This document shows positions 45,825 through 55,608 of a stretch of 64,000 nt of DNA, piece after piece (the first letter of the stretch is position 1; each line of letters starts with the position of its first letter). Where the stretch lies: NCBI RefSeq assembly GCF_000400715.1, contig NZ_KE007347.1, positions 186,001 through 250,000 of the forward strand. The letters are read 5' to 3'. The position numbers and the translations under genes are program-made. Below the pieces are notes generated by a model that was given only the letters and a program-made list of their open reading frames with translations, did not search any database and was not told the origin of the DNA. The stretch comes from Acinetobacter genomosp. 15BJ (GTDB taxonomy: Bacteria; Pseudomonadota; Gammaproteobacteria; Pseudomonadales; Moraxellaceae).

Positions 45825-48173
45825 ATGCCCCAATCTCTCTCTCAAACAACGGTGATTAAGCCGCTGGTACTGGCTATTGCTTTATCTATGTATACCTTGA
45901 CCATGCCAGTCTATGCAGATAATACGACAGTTACTTTGGTGAATACCGTCACAAAAGTACCAACAGTACAACAAGAATCATTGTCTAAGACCAATGCCCA
46001 GAACCAAATTTATCAAATGACACCAATTGTTGTGCAGGCGGATAAGGAAGATACCATCCAGTTTGGGCAGAGTGTTCTAAATCAAAAAGCGATTGACCGT
46101 TATCAAGCCAACAATGTTGCACAATTGCTGGATCACATGCCGAGTGTGGGTTCTGCAGGTTCACCACGACCTGGTGGGCAAACGATTAATATTCTCGGTA
46201 TGGGGGGCGTAGAGGATGTCCCCATTACCTTGGATGACTCGGTCAAAAGTTTTGATAAATATCGTCAAGGATCAGTCTTTATCGAACCCGAATTGTTAAA
46301 GAAGATTACAGTCGATAAAGGTCCACATAATGTTGAGGTAGGAAATGGTGGTTTTGGAGGAAAAGTCACATTAGAAACCAAAGATGCTACTGATTTATTG
46401 ACCGATGATAAAAATATCGGTGCTTTTTTGAAATATTCACGTTTTTCGAATAATGCGCAAAATACCTATACAGGTGCAGTGTATGGAAAAAGTGAAAACG
46501 GTATCGTTGATGGGATGTTCTATTATACCAATCGTGATAGTGGCGATGTTAAACGCCCTGATGGTAGCAAGTTCTTGTATTCTGCCCAGCAGCAGGATAC
46601 TTATTTGGCCAAACTTAATTTTCATCCGACAGACAGCCAAAAAATCAGTTTGAATGCGATGCAGAGTGGGCATAAAGGTTGGGAACCTTTTGCAGCAATG
46701 CGGGATCAAGATGCGGTTCCAACTGAAGCAGATATTAAAAAATATGGATATGAGGAGGCGTGGAAACGTCGTTTGGTCTATCGCGATCAAAACGATAGCA
46801 GCTATTCGGTTGGATATGAATTAAACCCTGAGTCAAACCCTTATGTAAATTTAAAGGCAACAGCATCTTATTCAAAGACCGATCAACATGATCAAAGATT
46901 ACCGAGCGTGACTGGATCTGCGGCCACACTGGGCAATGAAAGCTGGGTGACCTATACCAATACAGCATTCAAACTCAGTAATATCAGTGATATTGTAACT
47001 GACTATGGCACACATAAATTAAAGGTCGGGGCACAATATCAAAAAATGGAGCAAAACTCGCTCATTTACGATAAAAACAATGCCAAAAAACCAGACTATA
47101 ACTTTGGTTATTATGAGCCAAACTATATGCCTTCAGGCAAACAGCAAATGCTGAGTGCATTTGTAGAAGATCAATACCAGATCAATAACTTCACCATTAC
47201 CCCATCGCTCCGCTATGATCATATTACCAATACAGGCCATCCGAACCGAGCATCACGTTATAATGATCCAAGCGCAGGGCATGATTATTCAAGCAAAACT
47301 TACACGGGTTGGTCACCACGTTTGGCCTTGGCGTGGAAGCAGGCAGATTATCTCACCTGGTTTGCCAATATCAGTAAAACATGGCGCGCACCCCGTGTCG
47401 ATGAGCAATATTATGTGCAATCGGCAATAACTTCGGTGCCATCAACCAGTCGTTATTTATTGCCTGAAAAGATGTTGGCGATCCGACTGGGTAATGAGAT
47501 GAATTTTGATGATGTTTTTGCAGAGCAAGATCACTTGCAAGTTCGTTTGACCTATCATCATAATCGGGGTGGTGATGAAATTTTCCGAAACAGATCGACC
47601 TTCTGTAAGGCACAAGCGGAGAACAATGCCAATGGAGGGAATGGCAGTATCAATGACTGTAATGGAAACTATAAGCATGGTTTTTATCGTAATGTCACTG
47701 ACTATACCATCAAAGCCTATGAAGCCGAGATTTTCTACAATCAGCCGACTTGGTTTACAGGTTTAACCTATTCTTATATCCGTGGCCAACGTGATAATTC
47801 ACCTGTAAACCCATGGTTTGAACAAAAAACATGGATGACGGATATCCCTCCGAAAAAAGCAACTGCAACCTTAGGTGTGAATGTGCCTGAACATCATTTA
47901 ACCATGGGTTGGCGGGGAATCTTTGTTGCTAAACAGGATCGAAGCCTATCTGATAACGATAAATCGATTGCAGCTTCCTCTTTTTCTTTACCTAAAACTA
48001 AGGGTTATTCACTGCATGGCATTTATGCGGATTGGCAACCGATTGGGGAAAAAGGGCCTACGTTAAATTTCTCAATCGACAATCTGTTTAATCGAGACTA
48101 TAAAATGTATTTAGGTGAATATATGACCGGTACAGGTCGCGATTATAAGCTCAGTATTTCACAGAGATTTTAG
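45825..48173 (+). CDS. TonB-dependent outer-membrane receptor (probably haem/haemoprotein type)
   Basis: A receptor of about 782 residues from the ATG at 45825; GTG 45816 and TTG 45813 are also in frame. It has a signal peptide ending PVYA, a TonB-box-like stretch near TPIVVQADKEDTI, a plug (LLDHMPSVGSAG, KKITVDKGPHNVEVGNGGFGG) and a beta barrel ending in SISQRF, the terminal Phe of outer-membrane proteins. WRAPRVDEQY followed by LLPEKM resembles the FRAP/NPNL segment of haemoprotein receptors. The substrate is not proven. A Fur-like box lies upstream. Confidence 0.8.
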   Translation: MPQSLSQTTVIKPLVLAIALSMYTLTMPVYADNTTVTLVNTVTKVPTVQQESLSKTNAQNQIYQMTPIVVQADKEDTIQFGQSVLNQKAIDRYQANNVAQLLDHMPSVGSAGSPRPGGQTINILGMGGVEDVPITLDDSVKSFDKYRQGSVFIEPELLKKITVDKGPHNVEVGNGGFGGKVTLETKDATDLLTDDKNIGAFLKYSRFSNNAQNTYTGAVYGKSENGIVDGMFYYTNRDSGDVKRPDGSKFLYSAQQQDTYLAKLNFHPTDSQKISLNAMQSGHKGWEPFAAMRDQDAVPTEADIKKYGYEEAWKRRLVYRDQNDSSYSVGYELNPESNPYVNLKATASYSKTDQHDQRLPSVTGSAATLGNESWVTYTNTAFKLSNISDIVTDYGTHKLKVGAQYQKMEQNSLIYDKNNAKKPDYNFGYYEPNYMPSGKQQMLSAFVEDQYQINNFTITPSLRYDHITNTGHPNRASRYNDPSAGHDYSSKTYTGWSPRLALAWKQADYLTWFANISKTWRAPRVDEQYYVQSAITSVPSTSRYLLPEKMLAIRLGNEMNFDDVFAEQDHLQVRLTYHHNRGGDEIFRNRSTFCKAQAENNANGGNGSINDCNGNYKHGFYRNVTDYTIKAYEAEIFYNQPTWFTGLTYSYIRGQRDNSPVNPWFEQKTWMTDIPPKKATATLGVNVPEHHLTMGWRGIFVAKQDRSLSDNDKSIAASSFSLPKTKGYSLHGIYADWQPIGEKGPTLNFSIDNLFNRDYKMYLGEYMTGTGRDYKLSISQRF

Positions 48174-48399
48174 TTGTTGTGACGCGCTGTATTTAAAATA
48201 AATTTTAGCTTTTATCCAATAGATACAGATGTGAAGAGTACTCTGAGCATCTGTACTTATACTCAATAGAAGATAATCATGTCCTAATATGCTTAAATAT
48301 TTAAATTTTCACTAAATGATAATTTTTTAATGCTTTGCTGTTAATTTTTTGGTGAATGCTTTTTATACAATAAGGGGAGCTTTTTGCAGAGCATTGATA

Positions 48400-48684
48400 A
48401 TGAAAAAATGGATTTGCTTGACCTGTGGAAAGTACAAAAAATTTGACCCAGATAATTTGAAAACAGGTCAGATTGTTTTCTTTTATCAGTTTAAAATTGA
48501 TGCTGAAGAAATTCAGAAAATAATAAAACACGGCATTATCTTAAAACGGAAAAACAAAGTTTTAACCATATTGGATGAAGGAGAAATTTTCTACTTACTT
48601 GATCGGGATGTCTATCCGATCGATGCGCCTGTTGACTTCATTTATAATATGTTCGGTAAATGTAGCTGTTCCCTATATGACTAA
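48400..48684 (+). CDS. small Cys-containing protein, function unknown
   Basis: A 94-residue protein from the ATG at 48400. CLTC near the start and CSC near the end could form a zinc site. The middle alternates Lys/Ile/Leu and looks like a small beta domain. The ribosome site is weak. An imperfect structure (TACAGATG 48224-48231 / CATCTGTA 48248-48255) lies upstream. No family was recognised. Confidence 0.45.
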   Translation: MKKWICLTCGKYKKFDPDNLKTGQIVFFYQFKIDAEEIQKIIKHGIILKRKNKVLTILDEGEIFYLLDRDVYPIDAPVDFIYNMFGKCSCSLYD

Positions 48685-48753
48685 TAAGAATAATAGAATT
48701 TTTGATGTTCAATAAAAATTATTTTAGACGACTGGGTTTAAAAAAGGAGTCAC

Positions 48754-49680
48754 TTAGTCGCTTAATGTTGGATGTAGTTTGTGCCGTAATCGCGGAATTG
48801 AAAAATCTAAAAAAAGTTTATTTGCCAATAAAATATTTTCTCGTGTTGGTATAAGTACATTCACTAAAGATGCTTGGGGTGACCATGGCGAATCAACTTT
48901 AAATACATTTACAAATTGGCCAGAATTCAATTCATTAGCACATAAATACCAGGGCAGAATAGCAGCCCCCATGCCTTGTTGCACAGCCGATTTGAGTACC
49001 GACATATTGCCACAACTGATATAAGGTTCGAGCAACACTGTGTTTAAGCCGTTATTTTGATTGGTGAATATCTGGGAGATCAAATTTTTTTGCACACCTA
49101 AAGCAATGAAATTTAACTGTTTGAGTTGCTCTGGATACTCAATTTTTGCTTTATCACTCATATAATCCTGACTGGCAACCAGTATCATTGGTAAATCGCA
49201 GACAGGACGAATAATTAAGCTCGAGTCATTGAGGAGCTTGGAGGAGATTCGGAAAACCAGATCGACTTGCGCGCTGATCAAATCAATATTGTGATCTGAT
49301 GTGTTAATGATCAGGCGTATCTTAGGATATTTTTGTAAGAATAAATCAAGAATAGGCAGCAATGCTTCTTGTGCAAATGTTGAGGAACATCCGATTCTTA
49401 ATGTTCCTTTTGGGTCGCCAGCAAGGTCTGTAGCAACCGCAAACGCATTTTGTGCGGCCTGTTTTAATGCTTTTGCATGAATATAGACTTCTTCACCTGC
49501 TGGCGTCAGAACAACATTCCGTGTATTGCGATGTAATAAACGGACACCAATTCTATTTTCCAGTTCTGCAATATGTCGACTGAGTTTAGAGCGCTGTACG
49601 CCTAAATTACGTGCCGCAGCTGAAAATCCAGCATGCTCGACCACCTCTACGAATAATAAGAGATCATCAAGTTTTTGCAT
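48754..49680 (-). CDS. LysR-family regulator, divergent from a metallo-hydrolase
   Basis: A 308-residue LysR protein of the small-N-terminus kind. The helix-turn-helix is GFSAAARNLGVQRSKLSRHIAELE (read only as FSAAARNLGVQRSKLSR...), followed by RLLHRNTRNVVLTPAGE, and a substrate-binding domain (GTLRIGCSSTFA onward). It is divergent from the metallo-hydrolase gene with about 100 bases between starts, the usual layout for a regulator and its target. Confidence 0.87.
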   Translation of the reverse strand: MQKLDDLLLFVEVVEHAGFSAAARNLGVQRSKLSRHIAELENRIGVRLLHRNTRNVVLTPAGEEVYIHAKALKQAAQNAFAVATDLAGDPKGTLRIGCSSTFAQEALLPILDLFLQKYPKIRLIINTSDHNIDLISAQVDLVFRISSKLLNDSSLIIRPVCDLPMILVASQDYMSDKAKIEYPEQLKQLNFIALGVQKNLISQIFTNQNNGLNTVLLEPYISCGNMSVLKSAVQQGMGAAILPWYLCANELNSGQFVNVFKVDSPWSPQASLVNVLIPTRENILLANKLFLDFSIPRLRHKLHPTLSD

Positions 49681-49783
49681 GGCGGCCCAATCCGTTATTG
49701 TTGCTAATTTTAGGACAGTATATTGTGGATTTTGTGGGTTTTGTCAGGGGCTTGAACTTGTTAGATTAATCTCCGTGAAATCT

Positions 49784-50779
49784 ATGCAGGGTTTATCAGT
49801 GAGCACGTTTAAAAATCAAATAATTAGCGTATTTTTGAGCCATAAATTTTTTGTAGCATTATTGCTGTCATTGCCTCTAAGCTCCGTTTTTGCGAAAGAT
49901 AATGGGATTGCCGTAGATCAATCGATTTATCAGAATCGTGCAGTATTAGCGGATTTCACGGCGGCATCTTGTCCAGACAATCCAAGAAGTTTGACGCAAG
50001 TCAATGGCAATCTGTATAGACATACTACTGGTGCAGGCTTAGCTGTGCATAGTGGTTTAGTCTTGATCACTAAAGATGGTGCTTTGGTGATTGATCCTGC
50101 GATGACTTGTACATCAACATGGTTGAAAGATGAAATCAAGAAGCGTTTTGATGTACCTGTAAAATATGTGATCTATACCCATGCTCATGCGGACCATATC
50201 AGTGGTGGGCAGGTTTTTAAAGCAGATGGGGCAATCATTGTCGCCAATCAACGTAGTCTTGAACCGATTATTGGAGAAAAGTTAGCCACAGCACTACCTG
50301 ATCGGGTATTTGATCAGGATATGAAAATCAGCTTAGGAGGCGATGAGGTTTTATTGCATTATGTCGCACCTAGCCATTCAGACAGTATGGTCATGGTACT
50401 TTTCCCTAAATACAAAGCGCTGCAATGTACCGATGTGTGTGAAAGTAAAAGCATGCCATACAATGATTTTTTAGATTTTTATTACACTGGCTGGATTGAT
50501 ACCTTGGACTGGGTGATCAAGCAAGATGTCGATTTCATTGATGTTGGACATTATAGCCCTGCCACACGTGAGGATCAGATTGCATTGCGTCATTATATTT
50601 TCGATTTACATCAACAAGTTTTGGATTTGGTTCGTGCAGGACAATCGTGGGATCAGCTCTATCGTAATGTCAAATTTAGCTCCGAAGTTCAGAACTGGAT
50701 TGGTTTCAGTACGATGAAAATGCCGAATATTCAAGGCATGTATCGTTGGGTAGCAAATCATCGTCGAGGGAACTGGTAG
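49784..50779 (+). CDS. secreted metallo-beta-lactamase-fold hydrolase
   Basis: A 331-residue protein from the ATG at 49784; GTG at 49799 with CAGGG before it is an alternative. The N-terminal signal peptide ends SSVFA. The metal motif THAHADH (HxHxDH) is intact, with GLVLITKDGALVIDP before it and YVAPSHSDSM plus VDVGHYSP-type late histidines. MBL-fold enzymes cleave esters, lactones or thioesters; the substrate is unknown. The divergent LysR gene is likely its regulator. Confidence 0.8.
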   Translation: MQGLSVSTFKNQIISVFLSHKFFVALLLSLPLSSVFAKDNGIAVDQSIYQNRAVLADFTAASCPDNPRSLTQVNGNLYRHTTGAGLAVHSGLVLITKDGALVIDPAMTCTSTWLKDEIKKRFDVPVKYVIYTHAHADHISGGQVFKADGAIIVANQRSLEPIIGEKLATALPDRVFDQDMKISLGGDEVLLHYVAPSHSDSMVMVLFPKYKALQCTDVCESKSMPYNDFLDFYYTGWIDTLDWVIKQDVDFIDVGHYSPATREDQIALRHYIFDLHQQVLDLVRAGQSWDQLYRNVKFSSEVQNWIGFSTMKMPNIQGMYRWVANHRRGNW

Positions 50780-50953
50780 TCCATATGACTAGATAAAAAT
50801 AGAGGCTTTCTACTGAGCGATAGCAGAATTAGCAGTTTGTATCGAGTCTGATTATTTCGTATGAAAGCCAAGTTTATGTGGTGCATTGCTGAAATATAAA
50901 GCCAGTCATGAAAGCGATTGAATTGATTTGGAACGTGTCTGAACAATAGATGA

Positions 50954-51094
50954 ATGAGTGTTAAAGTGGTAGAAATTAAAGATTTAGAAACGTTCATATA
51001 TGCTGTTGAAAACTCTTCTTTAACTGTAACTTCAGAAAAGCTAGGTATTGATCAATCCACTGTAACCAAACGCATCAATAATATTGAGAAAAAA
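50954..51094 (+). pseudogene. 5' part of a LysR gene split by an IS256-family element
   Basis: 47 codons from the ATG at 50954 encode a LysR-type helix-turn-helix (LTVTSEKLGIDQSTVTKRI) and stop at the IS border. Joined to the part starting at 52421 the frame is restored to about 300 residues, the normal LysR length. Confidence 0.85.
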
Positions 51095-52420
51095 GAGCCT
51101 GTAAATTATTTTGTGTAAGTTCCATTTTTTATAAATGATCTTTTAATCGATCATCGAACTGAATCGTAAACCAATTCATTGCTAAACGCCAATTTTGAAT
51201 TGGCATCGTCCATTTCTTCGCAGCATTTGATGTTGCTAAGTAAATGACCTTCTTTACTGAGTCATCAGATGAAAAGATTTTCCTCTTCTTCGTTGAATGG
51301 CGTATTACGCTATTCAACGACTCAATCGCATTTGTTGTATAAATTGCATGACGTATTTCGGCTGGATAGCTAAAGATCGTTCGGATATTTTCCCAATTGG
51401 CCCGCCAGGATTCTCCAATTTTGGGATACTGGTGATTCCATTGATCACAGAAGATGTCTAGGGACTTTAAAGCATTTTCCTCTGTACTTGCCTGATAAAT
51501 CGCTTTCAGACCCGAGGTAACAGCCTTGTAGTCTTTCCAGCTTACAAATCTCAGGCTATTGCGTACAACATGCACGATACACAGTTGAATATCAGTATGA
51601 GGGTAAACGGAGGCTATCGCGTCAGGAAAGCCTTTTAATCCATCTACACAGGCAACAAGAATATCCTGTACTCCTCGATTTTTTAGCTCTGTCATGACTG
51701 ACAGCCAGAATTTGGCACCTTCTGTCTGAGCAATCCACATACCCAGTAATTCTTTTTGTCCATCCATATTGATGCCTAAAGCAAGGTATACGGACTTGTT
51801 AATCACATTGGAGTGCTGACGGACTTTGACAACAATACAGTCAAGATAGACAACAGGATAAAGGCTATCTAAGGCTCTATTTTGCCACTCAGTCACTTGC
51901 TCAATCACAGCATCGGTAACTTTGCTGATGAGAGATGCTGAGACATCGGCATCGTACATTTCTTTGAAGAAGGCTACAATTTCCCTATTAGTCATTCCTT
52001 TTGCATACAGTGAGAGGATTTGGTCATCCATACTGGTGATGCGTGTTTGGTGCTTTTTGATAATTTGTGGCTCAAATGAACCTTCTCGATCACGGGGAAT
52101 ATCTAAAGCCAGTTGTCCATCTTGAGTTGTAATGGTTTTAGAACTAAACCCATTACGGCTATTTGAGCCTTTCCTGGACTGATGCTTTTCATAACCGAGA
52201 TGGTCTGAAAGTTCAGTATTGAGTGCAGTTTCAATCATGAATTTTTTAAAGACTGCTGTCATTTGGTTTAAGTCTTCTGGTGTTTTTAGACCTTTAGCCA
52301 ATTCGGCAGCCATACTTTTGATTGTTGCTTCATCCATGTGAAGTACCTTTTGTAATTATCCTCTGAAGGATAAATGAAAATTAAGTACTTACACAAAATT
52401 TAGAACAGTCCCAGAAAAAA
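51087..52420. mobile_element. IS256-family insertion sequence with 8-bp target duplication
   Basis: The element runs 51095-52412 (1318 bases). Its 26-bp ends start GAGCCTGT and finish ACAGTCCC; in inverted orientation they agree at most positions, with TTTTGTGTAAGT identical. AGAAAAAA is duplicated at 51087-51094 and 52413-52420, the 8-bp duplication expected of IS256. One transposase gene is inside. Confidence 0.93.
51129..52337 (-). CDS. IS256-family transposase
   Basis: A 402-residue Transposase_mut (IS256) protein. ETALNTELSDHLGYEKH and NSRNGFSSKTI at the N terminus, ISLISKVTDAVIEQ-like sequence and the core with YVVYLDC-like (here VVYLDCIVVKVR) and VACVDGLKGFPDAI are typical, including the catalytic DD. 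The ending W-x-x-A-x-NWFTIQF is also typical. The gene is full length and intact, so the element may be active. Confidence 0.93.
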   Translation of the reverse strand: MDEATIKSMAAELAKGLKTPEDLNQMTAVFKKFMIETALNTELSDHLGYEKHQSRKGSNSRNGFSSKTITTQDGQLALDIPRDREGSFEPQIIKKHQTRITSMDDQILSLYAKGMTNREIVAFFKEMYDADVSASLISKVTDAVIEQVTEWQNRALDSLYPVVYLDCIVVKVRQHSNVINKSVYLALGINMDGQKELLGMWIAQTEGAKFWLSVMTELKNRGVQDILVACVDGLKGFPDAIASVYPHTDIQLCIVHVVRNSLRFVSWKDYKAVTSGLKAIYQASTEENALKSLDIFCDQWNHQYPKIGESWRANWENIRTIFSYPAEIRHAIYTTNAIESLNSVIRHSTKKRKIFSSDDSVKKVIYLATSNAAKKWTMPIQNWRLAMNWFTIQFDDRLKDHL

Positions 52421-53182
52421 CTAAAAGGAAAACTATTCAATCGTAAAAGCCGACCTTTGCAGCTCACGCATTTGGGAGAGCAAGTATACTTTAAAGGTCG
52501 TTATATCCTCGAGCAAATGGAACAATTAGAGTATTTTCATCAGCAAGAGGTTCTCTCAAATCAAGAAAAAATTAACATCGGTGTTCCAATTACTTTGGTG
52601 GATGATCTTTCGGAATATATTTATGAAAGGTATAAGCACGACCATTATTTGACAGGTGTTGAGATACAAAGTGGCTGGGGGCGAAGTCTAATTCAGCGAG
52701 TCGCTGAGAGTGAGTTGCCGCTTGCAATTGTGATGATTCCTTCCAATCTTAATCTTGCTAGCCATTTATCTTTCTTGGATATAGGGACTTTGCCTTTGGT
52801 TGTGGTTTCGGTCAGAAGTGGCGTTAAAGAACATACCAGTTTGGAGCGATGCAGTAAGAAAGGTTGGGTGATCCACCCTGAAGGATGTTGCTTTAGAGAA
52901 TGCTTAAATAAAGAGCTAAAGGAACGAAACTTGTTTCTATACGCAAATAAAGAAATCTTCGGTATAGAACCGCAGTTACATAGTATTTTAAATGGCGATG
53001 GTTTGGGGATTTTTCCAAAACCTTTTATTGATCAGCACTCAGTGTTTAATCATGCAGATCTCGAAATTGTGGCGGTGGAGGATTTTAATGTTAGTGTCAA
53101 TGTAGGCATTATTTATGCAGATCAGCGTCATTTAAATGAAGTGAATTATTTTGCAAAAATTGTGAAAGAACGGTACTTCTAG
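52421..53182 (+). pseudogene. 3' part of the IS-split LysR gene
   Basis: 253 codons in frame with the 5' part once the IS and one target copy are removed. It starts LKGKLFNRKSRPLQLTHLGEQ, the end of the LysR DNA-binding region, and continues through the sensor domain. It has no start signal of its own after the insertion, so the gene is probably inactive unless transcription starts from the IS. Confidence 0.85.
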
Positions 53183-53325
53183 TCAATCAGCATGGTAGCG
53201 ATTGGACTTGCTCTTTTGAGAAGGAGGATCAAATGCTGCAAAGTTTTGGATAAGATTTAAAGCAATAAGCTTAAGCTCACATGTTAAGATAAGTATTAAA
53301 ATTAAAAACAAGCTAGGGCTTGAGT

Positions 53326-53661
53326 ATGAGAAGAACATTAGCTTTGATGTCTGTTCTGATCGCATCAACGGGAATTTTTGCAGCTGAAATACCAGTGGAT
53401 AAGCAGGGGGAACAGGTTGCTTCTGCTTCCACAAATTCATTGTTAGAAAAAAACAAGGGCTCATTGATTAAGCAGTCTACGAAAAAAGCAGATATTGATG
53501 AAGAGGTCGATGCACAGGCCTTAAAGTTAGGCGGGATTCATCGTCGAGAAGATGCTAGACAATACCTTGAGTTAAAAAATGAGATTGAAGAGCGTCGTGA
53601 ACAGCCCGATAATAAAACCAAAAATCAGAAAGAAACATCCAATATGATGACAAATAAGTAG
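53326..53661 (+). CDS. small secreted protein, function unknown
   Basis: A 111-residue protein with a signal peptide (MRRTLALMSVLIASTGIFAA, cleavage about A19-A20) and AGGG before the ATG at 53326. The mature part is Lys/Glu-rich and likely helical or disordered (ELKNEIEERREQPDNKTKN). It is a probable periplasmic protein without recognised motifs. Confidence 0.55.
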   Translation: MRRTLALMSVLIASTGIFAAEIPVDKQGEQVASASTNSLLEKNKGSLIKQSTKKADIDEEVDAQALKLGGIHRREDARQYLELKNEIEERREQPDNKTKNQKETSNMMTNK

Positions 53662-53792
53662 ATTTTGTTTGATGTATTGGGACAATATCGGTACTGCTGC
53701 TATCGCAAAGCTTATGCTAGTGCAATAATTATGAGATGATTTTTCATTTCTCTGATGGTTGAGTGTCAGATCAGTGCCGAGAAGGAACTTAA

Positions 53793-54416
53793 ATGAGCAG
53801 AAATTACTGGGAAGAGGTGTATCAATCCAAACCAGCTGACCAAGTGAGTTGGTATCAACAGCAGCCAAGTCAAACACTCACTTTTATTGAATCTCTGGAT
53901 TTACCGCTTGATGCTAAACTCATTGATGTGGGAAGTGGTGCTTCACTGTTAGTTGATCAGCTTATCGAGGCAGGTTATAAGAATCTACATGTGCTTGATT
54001 TATCTGGAACAGCATTGCAGGCAACACGAGAAAGACTGAGCGAAAAAGGCTTAGATATTAGCGAGATTGATTGGCAAGTTGCTGATATTTGTACGGTGGC
54101 GTTAGAACCACAGCACTATGATGTATGGCATGATCGAGCAGTATTCCATTTTATGGTGACAGAAGTACATCAACAACAGTATCTGCACAATGTCCGTCAA
54201 GCATTAAAGCCAAATGGATTTATGATTTTGTCGACTTTTGCTGAAGATGGGCCAACACAGTGTAGTGGTTTGCCTGTAGAGCGTTATAGTGTCGAAAAGT
54301 TAGCGCAGAGACTTGGAGGAGACTTTATTTTGTTGCATCATGAGGTCGAGATTCATATTACCCCTTGGAACACAGAGCAGAAATTCTTAAATACAATCTG
54401 GCAATTCAGGAACTAA
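53793..54416 (+). CDS. class I SAM-dependent methyltransferase
   Basis: A 207-residue methyltransferase of the UbiE/Methyltransf_25 type. NYWEEVYQSKPADQVSWYQQ at the start is typical of a widespread small family (thiol or tellurite-methylase-like). The AdoMet loop LIDVGSGASLLVDQLI and LHVLDLSGTAL are seen, and HDRAVFHFM precedes the catalytic half. The substrate is unknown. It stands alone with AAGGAA before its ATG. Confidence 0.85.
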   Translation: MSRNYWEEVYQSKPADQVSWYQQQPSQTLTFIESLDLPLDAKLIDVGSGASLLVDQLIEAGYKNLHVLDLSGTALQATRERLSEKGLDISEIDWQVADICTVALEPQHYDVWHDRAVFHFMVTEVHQQQYLHNVRQALKPNGFMILSTFAEDGPTQCSGLPVERYSVEKLAQRLGGDFILLHHEVEIHITPWNTEQKFLNTIWQFRN

Positions 54417-54667
54417 TATTTTTAAAAGATCTGTGACTCATTTAAATCATGAAGATAAGTGAATTATTTTGAAACGTTTTAAGTGCTAATGTAACTCGAT
54501 GGTTAATCAAATATTAACGAAATTTATAACTTTAAAGTGAATTTCAATGGTTTAGCGGTTTAAAAAATAAAAATATAATACTTATAACTCTTGTTACAAC
54601 GATTTTATCGACAAGTTATCTAAAATTTCCCATAGTCCTATGAACTATACATATTAGGAGAACTGTT

Positions 54668-54895
54668 ATGGATAAGATTACAGTCATCGTCAAGGACCAA
54701 GAAGAAAACGAATCTATTGTCGTTGCACAGCTGAATGATTTAGAAGACCGTGATATTCCTTTTTTTAAACGGGTTGAGCATATTGAAGTAGAAGGAAATA
54801 TCATTTTTCCAAATATTGACTTACTTTTTGAAAGTGATACTGATGGTAAAATTTATAAGCTGGTTGCACCTGTGAGTGACAAAAGATTTATCTGA
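54668..54895 (+). CDS. small acidic protein, function unknown
   Basis: A 75-residue protein with AGGAG before its ATG. It begins DKITVIVKDQEENESIVV and ends KLVAPVSDKRFI, looks beta-rich, and is followed by a hairpin plus T-run. No family recognised. Confidence 0.5.
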   Translation: MDKITVIVKDQEENESIVVAQLNDLEDRDIPFFKRVEHIEVEGNIIFPNIDLLFESDTDGKIYKLVAPVSDKRFI

Positions 54896-54927
54896 ATTTA
54901 AACCGATGATTCAACCTTATAAAAAGG

Positions 54928-54959
54928 CCCACTGATGCGATTGCAATAGGTGGGTTTTT
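54928..54959 (+). terminator. terminator after the small acidic protein gene
   Basis: CCCAC (54928-54932) and GTGGG (54950-54954) with a 17-base loop, then TTTTT. Confidence 0.5.
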
Positions 54960-55011
54960 ATTTGAGAATATTAAAATAATGCACAAATTGAAGCATATTT
55001 AAGTTGAAAAT

Positions 55012-55049
55012 AAAGAGCTTGTTGAATTAGATCATTGTACAAGCTCTTT
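55012..55049. terminator. bidirectional terminator
   Basis: AAAGAGCTTGT (55012-55022) and ACAAGCTCTTT (55039-55049), a perfect 11-bp stem with T-rich flanks. It ends the minus-strand gene at 55084 and may also back up the terminator at 54928. Confidence 0.7.
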
Positions 55050-55083
55050 TATGGCAAGGTCATATTGAATCGATATATTTTTA

Positions 55084-55314
55084 TCAATGAATTGGGTTAA
55101 GCCCTTTAACAATGTCATTAAACTCTGAACCATTTAACCAAAAAGATTTCTTTAAAAAAAGTGTGGTCATAATACTTTCTGCGGCTTCACTATTTTGGTT
55201 GTCACAAAATAGTCCGTAGCTCTCACCTAGAACGGTATTGTTCTCGATCAGGCGAATAAAGAAAGCATGTTGTTCGTCAGCATAACCAAGAATAGCATCA
55301 CGTCGATTGTTCAT
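55084..55314 (-). CDS. small hypothetical protein
   Basis: A 76-residue protein, MNNRRDAILGYADEQHAFFI onward, with a compact mixed alpha/beta look and no cysteine pair or membrane segment. It is preceded by GGAGACATG-like bases (catgtctcc on the plus strand) and followed by a perfect terminator, which supports a real gene. Function unknown. Confidence 0.5.
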   Translation of the reverse strand: MNNRRDAILGYADEQHAFFIRLIENNTVLGESYGLFCDNQNSEAAESIMTTLFLKKSFWLNGSEFNDIVKGLNPIH

Positions 55315-55539
55315 TTTTCATGTCTCCACATCAAAAATATTTGAATAAAACCTAACTGCTGAGAGATCAAATAGATTAATGAATTAGATCAATGGCTTAA
55401 CATTTTTAAATTGAGTAAAAATAGGGTAAGTCATTCATTTAAAACATTAATTTTAGTTTGTCTTATACATCCTTGTCTAAGTTAAACAAGCTAAAATCTG
55501 ATCTATGGATTTATTGTTATGCAAAATTAATTGTACGTC

Positions 55540-55566
55540 AACTTGAATTTGTAACTTTTTCAAGTT
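55540..55566. promoter_or_regulatory. UmuDAb-type operator before umuD
   Basis: AACTTGA (55540-55546), 13-base centre, TCAAGTT (55560-55566). The inner part TTGAATTTGTAACTTTTTCA is very close to the UmuDAb box I recall (TTGAA...TTCAA around GTAAC). It implies self-repression and DNA-damage induction. Confidence 0.75.
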
Positions 55567-55608
55567 AAATTATTTGAAAGTATTTTAAGCTTGGGTAGGG
55601 GGGAAGTT

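Noticed and set aside
49526..49783. N-terminal extension of the metallo-hydrolase
   Set aside because: It runs antisense through the start of the LysR gene, and a normal signal peptide begins at the later start.
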